A stretch of DNA of 26,595 bases. Source: VMCP01 sp964492925. GTDB taxonomy: Bacteria; Bacteroidota; Bacteroidia; NS11-12g; UBA955. The position numbers were made by a program, and so were the translations under genes. The stretch covers positions 1 through 26,595 of the forward strand of contig CAZBMF010000029.1 of the NCBI GenBank assembly GCA_964492925.1, written 5' to 3'. Below the pieces are notes generated by a model that saw only the letters and a list, made by a program, of their open reading frames with translations, ran no database searches and had not been told where the DNA came from. Shown piece by piece: positions 22,677 through 26,595 of the stretch (position 1 is the stretch's first letter; each line of letters opens with the position of its first letter).

Positions 22677-23764
22677 TGAAGTTATTCAAAGAGTTGGACT
22701 TGTATATCGCGAAAAAGTTTATCAAAACTTTTTTCGTTACAATTTTGCTCTTTATCATCATCATCATCATCTTTGATATTGCCGAAAAACTCGATGATTT
22801 TTTGCAAAAGCATGCGCCTGTAAGTGAAATATTTTCAGTGTATTATGTGAGTTTTATTCCCACCTTGCTCAATACATTTAGTCCCATTTTTATCTTTATA
22901 TCGGTACTTTATTTTACCTCGCGATTGGCATCTAGAACTGAGATTATTTCAATGTTGGCCGGTGGACTGTCCCTCAAAAGAATTCTCGTTCCATACTTGG
23001 CTGTAGGCGCGTTATTTGCTTTTGGGAGTTACATGCTCAATGCTTGGATCATACCCATTTCAGATAAAAAGAGGGTAAAGTTTGAAAATACGTATTTGAG
23101 GGACTATTGGTCGGAATCTAGATCGGCCATTTACCGACAAATCAAGCCAGGCGTGGTGATGTACATGGAGTATTTTAGCAACCATGATAGCTCTGGAATC
23201 GGGGTTACGCTTGAGCAATACAAGGGACATGAACTGTCGAGTGTACTCTTTGGGCGATTTATTCGTTGGGAACCTGCGGTAAAAAAATGGAGGCTAGAAA
23301 TTGTTACGCAGCGTGAATTTTTACCTAACGGAAATCAAAAAATCAATACATTGCCGTATTTAGATACATTAATTGGATTTAATCCGGCCAATTTTTTCTT
23401 TAGGGTGGAGGATGTTCAATCGTTGAATCAAAATGAATTGGCGTCGTTTATTCAGAAGGAAAAACTTAGAGGTTCTCCCAATGTTCAAGCTTTGGAAACA
23501 GAAAAATATCGGAGAATTGCCTCTCCATTTAGTACCTTTATTTTGATTGTGATTGCGGTGTCTGTGGCTGGTAGGAAATCTAGGGGCGGATTGGGAATCG
23601 CTTTGGGCGTGGGAATTTTTGTGATTTTGTTTTTCTTGTTTTTCAGCAAATATTTTATCAGTTTGGGGAATACAAATGTTTTGCCTCCGCAGTTGGCGGT
23701 TTGGCTTCCCAATTTACTTTTTGTGCCTGTAGCGTATGTATTCTACAGATTTGCACAAAAGTAA
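22676..23764 (+). CDS. LptF/LptG family permease of LPS export
   Basis: This is the inner-membrane permease subunit (YjgP/YjgQ family) of the ABC transporter that extracts lipopolysaccharide for transport to the outer membrane. The 362 aa show an N-terminal amphipathic start (MKLFKELDLYIAKKFIKTF), TM1 (about 18-36, with six Ile in a row), two more helices to about 120 around the coupling segment SRTEIISMLAGGLSLKRIL, a long periplasmic beta-jellyroll region (about 125-270), and three C-terminal helices (about 288-358) with the cytoplasmic turn RKSRGG. I cannot separate LptF from LptG by eye. It shares one base with the tgt stop. Confidence 0.92.
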   Translation: MKLFKELDLYIAKKFIKTFFVTILLFIIIIIIFDIAEKLDDFLQKHAPVSEIFSVYYVSFIPTLLNTFSPIFIFISVLYFTSRLASRTEIISMLAGGLSLKRILVPYLAVGALFAFGSYMLNAWIIPISDKKRVKFENTYLRDYWSESRSAIYRQIKPGVVMYMEYFSNHDSSGIGVTLEQYKGHELSSVLFGRFIRWEPAVKKWRLEIVTQREFLPNGNQKINTLPYLDTLIGFNPANFFFRVEDVQSLNQNELASFIQKEKLRGSPNVQALETEKYRRIASPFSTFILIVIAVSVAGRKSRGGLGIALGVGIFVILFFLFFSKYFISLGNTNVLPPQLAVWLPNLLFVPVAYVFYRFAQK

Positions 23765-23786
23765 AAAAATGCGTATATTAGTAGAA

Positions 23787-24308
23787 ATGAAGAAATTGGT
23801 TTTGTTGTGGCTGTCTGTGATGGCCTTAACTTTAAATGCTCAATCCAAACCTCAAAAGAAGTCGGTGAAAATTAAGTACCCCGAAACCAAAGAGTTTAAA
23901 ATCGATTCGGTGGTGTTGAGGCGTTTTTACCCAGGTGTCATGGGTGCGCCAATTGTGTACAAAGTTGATTTCTTTTGCAAAGCAAAACGGAATTTAGGAT
24001 CAAAAGTTCAGAAAGATTTTTTAAAACCCGATTCTATTTGGATGGACGGAAAACGCGCCAAAGCCAATTTGGTGTTGGAGAAAAATGCGAACCCGTTGGC
24101 AAAAGGCCGAGAGTTTCAAATTTTTGCAGAATTAATATATCCAACACAAAATGCTGAAATGCAACACTTTGAAGTGGAGCCTCCAGAAGAGATTATCCCT
24201 CCGAAAAAATATAAAGGAAGAATGTTGCTTCGTTACAGAATTTCGGGCAAAACGTATTTTGTGGATGTCCCTCAGATTCAGTACGGTGCCACAATTTACG
24301 CACCCTAA
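23787..24308 (+). CDS. Secreted hypothetical protein
   Basis: From ATG 23787 the 173-aa protein has a clear signal peptide (MKKLVLLWLSVMALTLNAQ). The mature part is Lys-rich, with likely beta strands around KEFKIDSVVLRRFYPG and a C-terminal RMLLRYRISGKTYFVDVP. I recognise no domain. An in-frame ATG at 23769 would prepend MRILVE; the later start fits a signal peptide better. The frame also runs back into lptF/G (23736), which I regard as non-coding. A TTTG (23750-23753) and a TATATTAG (23774-23781) could form a promoter, or the gene may be read with lptF/G. It abuts the convergent rlmI-like gene with no gap. Confidence 0.75.
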   Translation: MKKLVLLWLSVMALTLNAQSKPQKKSVKIKYPETKEFKIDSVVLRRFYPGVMGAPIVYKVDFFCKAKRNLGSKVQKDFLKPDSIWMDGKRAKANLVLEKNANPLAKGREFQIFAELIYPTQNAEMQHFEVEPPEEIIPPKKYKGRMLLRYRISGKTYFVDVPQIQYGATIYAP

Positions 24309-25472
24309 TTACTCAACTTCCAATACCAACCCTTTGAGGTAATGTCCTTCCGGGTGGAATATGTTCACCGGGTGATCTGGACCTTGCCCAAGACGGTGTA
24401 AAATCCTACAGTTTCTTCCTACCTCAATAGCGGCAGCCGTAACAGTATTGGCAAAGAGTTTTTCATCAATTACTTGGCTACAAGAAAAGGTAAATAACAA
24501 ACCACCTGGTTTTACTTTGTCTAATCCTAACATATTCAATCTTTTGTAACCCATCGTTGCCGCATGTTTTTTGGTTAAACTTTTTGCAAAGGCAGGCGGA
24601 TCCAACACTACGATGTCGTAGGTTTCTTCAATGTCCTTGAGGTATTTCATTACATCGGCTTGAATGGCTTGGTGGTTTTCTGAAAGTCCATTCAGTGCCA
24701 CATTTTCAGTTGATAGATCTACGGCAATTTGAGAAATATCAACGGATTTAACCAAGTTGGCACCACCCATCAGAGCCGCAACACTGAATCCCCCGGAATA
24801 AGAAAAGGTATTTAAAACCGACTTGTTTTGAGAATAGTGTTTTAACAGAGCTCTGTTTTCGCGCTGATCGAGAAAAAAGCCCGTTTTTTGACCTGTTACC
24901 CAGTTGACTTTAAATTTCATGTGGTTTTCTGTGGCCACCGTTTCCTGTTGGTTGCCAAGCAAAAATTCATCTTCAATGGCTTCATCGTGCATCGCTGCAC
25001 GACTTTTGCTATAAATATGTTCAATTTCTTTCCCGAATACCGTTTGAATGGCCTCACTAATTTGATCCAAACTCAAATACATTCCATCTGTATGTGCTTG
25101 AATAACAGCGGTATTTGCGTAAATGTCTACAATTAATCCTGGCAACAAATCACCTTCTCCATGCACCAATCTGTAGGCATTTGTGGGATGTTGAAGTCCT
25201 AGATTGAGTTTCTCGCGTAAATTTTTACAATTCTGTATGCGTTTGTTCCAAAATTCTTGATCTATATCTTGTTCGGTAAACGAGAGCACCCGAATGGTGA
25301 TGCTTCCGTCACCAACGTGTCCGCAAGCAAGCCACTGATCATTGGCATAGTAAACTTGCACAATATCGCCAGATGAACATGCGTCCATTTTATGGATGGC
25401 GCCACTAAAGATCCAAGGATGTTTACGGCTGATGGCAATTTCTTTGCCTTTTTTAAGGATGGCTTTTTTCAC
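24309..25472 (-). CDS. RlmI-like rRNA cytosine methyltransferase
   Basis: This SAM-dependent 23S rRNA methyltransferase belongs to the RlmI/YccW group (m5C1962 in E. coli). The 387-aa protein has an N-terminal PUA-type RNA-binding domain (about 1-75, with GKEIAISRKHPWIFSGAI), a middle domain with RLVHGEGDLLPGLIVD (about 102-117), and a Rossmann catalytic domain with TGQKTGFFLDQRENR (about 195), FSYSGGF (about 222-228), the acidic VDIS (about 244), and the catalytic loop VVLDPPAFAKS (about 294-304), followed by FTFSCSQ with a conserved Cys. The RlmI/RlmK-like layout is clear; the exact target base is taken from the family. The start at 25472 follows a -7-like box and is divergent from the NIF3 gene. 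Confidence 0.92.
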   Translation of the reverse strand: MKKAILKKGKEIAISRKHPWIFSGAIHKMDACSSGDIVQVYYANDQWLACGHVGDGSITIRVLSFTEQDIDQEFWNKRIQNCKNLREKLNLGLQHPTNAYRLVHGEGDLLPGLIVDIYANTAVIQAHTDGMYLSLDQISEAIQTVFGKEIEHIYSKSRAAMHDEAIEDEFLLGNQQETVATENHMKFKVNWVTGQKTGFFLDQRENRALLKHYSQNKSVLNTFSYSGGFSVAALMGGANLVKSVDISQIAVDLSTENVALNGLSENHQAIQADVMKYLKDIEETYDIVVLDPPAFAKSLTKKHAATMGYKRLNMLGLDKVKPGGLLFTFSCSQVIDEKLFANTVTAAAIEVGRNCRILHRLGQGPDHPVNIFHPEGHYLKGLVLEVE

Positions 25473-25482
25473 AATTAAGGTG

Positions 25483-25490
25483 CAAAGTTC
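25483..25490 (-). promoter_or_regulatory. Probable -7 box of the rlmI-like gene
   Basis: On the minus strand this reads GAACTTTG followed by CACC, one mismatch from TANNTTTG, 10 nt before the ATG. The following CACC matches what follows the corA -7 box, which supports it. Confidence 0.45.
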
Positions 25491-25514
25491 AAGGAAAAGT
25501 TAGACATTTGAAAA

Positions 25515-26595
25515 ATGTCGTTAAAACTATTCGAAATAATTCGTGAAATTGAATCAATTGCACCAGTTTCACTACAAGAATCGTATGATAATAGCGGTTT
25601 GTTGGTGGGAAACAAAGATTCGGATATTGCGTTGGCCCTAATTTGTTTGGATTGCACGGAAGCCATTGTTGATGAAGCAATTACAAAGAATTGCAATTTA
25701 ATTATTGCACATCATCCTTTGATTTTTGGGGGATTAAAACGTTTGGTTGGACAAAATGATGTTCAAAGGGCGGTGGTGAAGGCCATTCAACACAATATTG
25801 CCATTTATGCTTGTCACACGAATCTAGATAATGTTCTAAATCAAGGAGTTAACGGTAAAATTGCTGAAAAGTTAGGGTTGAAAAAAACGCAAGTTTTATT
25901 GCCTAAAGACAATATACTAAATAAATTAGAGGTATTTGTGCCAATAGAGTCAGCGGAAAAAGTAAAAAATGCCATTTTTGAGGCGGGTGCTGGAGAAATT
26001 GGAAATTACAGTGAATGCGCTTTTTCTTATGAGGGACAAGGGAGTTTCAGGCCAAATGAAGGGGCCAACCCAACAATTGGGGTTGTGGGTAAAAGGGAAG
26101 TGGTAAATGAAATGAAAATTGAAGTGGTATTCCCGAAATGGTTGATGGGGAAGGTGCTTGAAGCGATGTTTTCCGCACATCCTTATGAAGAAGTGGCTTA
26201 TCAAATATTGTCTACTGAGAATACCATCAAACATTTTGGCAGCGGGGTAGTGGGAACTTTGGATGAACCAATGGAAGAAACCCAATTTTTGAAATATTTA
26301 AAAGAGAGAATGGAGTTGGACGTTTTCAAACACACCGCTTTTATTGGGAGAAAAATTCAAACCGTGGCGGTTTGCGGGGGTGCTGGATCATTTCTCATTG
26401 GAACGGCAAAAGCCCAAAAAGCGGATGTTTACATTACGTCGGATGTAAAATATCACGAGTTTTTTGACGCCGAAAATCAATTAATCTTGTGTGATATTGG
26501 ACATTTTGAAAGCGAAAAATATACGATTGAATTGATTATGGAGATTTTATCAAAAAAATTCCCTAATTTTGCAACCATTTTTGCACAAACTAATA
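25515..26595 (+). CDS. NIF3/DUF34 family dinuclear-metal protein (3' end outside the window)
   Basis: The reading frame is open from ATG 25515 to the window end, giving 360 complete codons without a stop. It is a NIF3-like protein, a conserved hexameric family that binds two metal ions; its exact reaction is not agreed, and a GTP cyclohydrolase I-type label is often used. Visible are AHHPLIF (His 66, 67), ACHTNLDN (His 101, Asp 105), a middle insertion (about residues 125-225, with YSECAFSYEGQGSF and HPYEEVAY) resembling the PII/CutA-like insert of long NIF3 proteins, and the C-terminal YITSDVKYHEFF and DIGHFESE that complete the metal site. It is divergent from the rlmI-like gene. Only the last few residues are missing. 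Confidence 0.93.
   Translation, partial: MSLKLFEIIREIESIAPVSLQESYDNSGLLVGNKDSDIALALICLDCTEAIVDEAITKNCNLIIAHHPLIFGGLKRLVGQNDVQRAVVKAIQHNIAIYACHTNLDNVLNQGVNGKIAEKLGLKKTQVLLPKDNILNKLEVFVPIESAEKVKNAIFEAGAGEIGNYSECAFSYEGQGSFRPNEGANPTIGVVGKREVVNEMKIEVVFPKWLMGKVLEAMFSAHPYEEVAYQILSTENTIKHFGSGVVGTLDEPMEETQFLKYLKERMELDVFKHTAFIGRKIQTVAVCGGAGSFLIGTAKAQKADVYITSDVKYHEFFDAENQLILCDIGHFESEKYTIELIMEILSKKFPNFATIFAQTN

Overview
The window comes from a Bacteroidota chromosome, most likely a flavobacterium-like lineage (order Flavobacteriales or a close relative). The signs are an AT-rich genome, TANNTTTG-type -7 promoter boxes with little Shine-Dalgarno signal, a PorT protein of the type IX secretion system, the single-chain class II glycyl-tRNA synthetase, a menaquinone methyltransferase, and a CzcA pump fused to its outer-membrane factor. 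I name no genus. Layout: (1) 59-5301 is core: a PhoR-like histidine kinase divergent from the overlapping pair glyS-pgk, a small secreted protein tail-to-tail with pgk, and corA. (2) 5302-8315 is an AT-rich accessory patch: a lipoprotein with a DUF4190-like membrane tail, a divergent XRE repressor with a perfect palindromic operator inside its promoter, and an AAA/DUF4143 ATPase. The ATPase lies between 58-bp direct repeats. A 39-bp unit that contains the ATPase start codon is repeated in tandem upstream of it, and a diverged copy sits 2.7 kb away beyond the lipoprotein. (3) 8316-15012 (minus strand) is a probable transcription unit of a DPM1-like glycosyltransferase, a small His-rich secreted protein, a CzcA-type RND pump fused to a TolC-like outer-membrane factor, and the periplasmic adaptor. 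(4) 15063-16526 holds a GmhB-like HAD phosphatase overlapping a VOC protein, then a bidirectional terminator and a TlpA-like thioredoxin. (5) 16615-26595 is again core: hisS overlapping hutH, engB, then the tightly packed plus-strand run ubiE/menG-porT-tgt-lptF/G-hypothetical, then rlmI-like, and a NIF3 family gene cut off by the right end. How the genes fit together: most are housekeeping (aminoacylation, glycolysis, ribosome biogenesis, tRNA and rRNA modification, envelope assembly) and are packed with 1-30 bp overlaps and several TTG or GTG starts. The adaptive content is the divalent-metal efflux operon and the repeat-bracketed lipoprotein/XRE/ATPase patch. The least explained signals are the ATPase-associated repeats, a decamer TCCCTCAAAA (nine exact copies on both strands, often extended to TGTCCCTCAAAA), and a tRNA-guanine transglycosylase that lacks all four canonical zinc ligands. 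I found no tRNA, rRNA, CRISPR array, transposase, integrase or phage gene. No gene-free stretch exceeds 300 bases. The longest, 5302-5580, holds the corA promoter, one repeat copy and a terminator.
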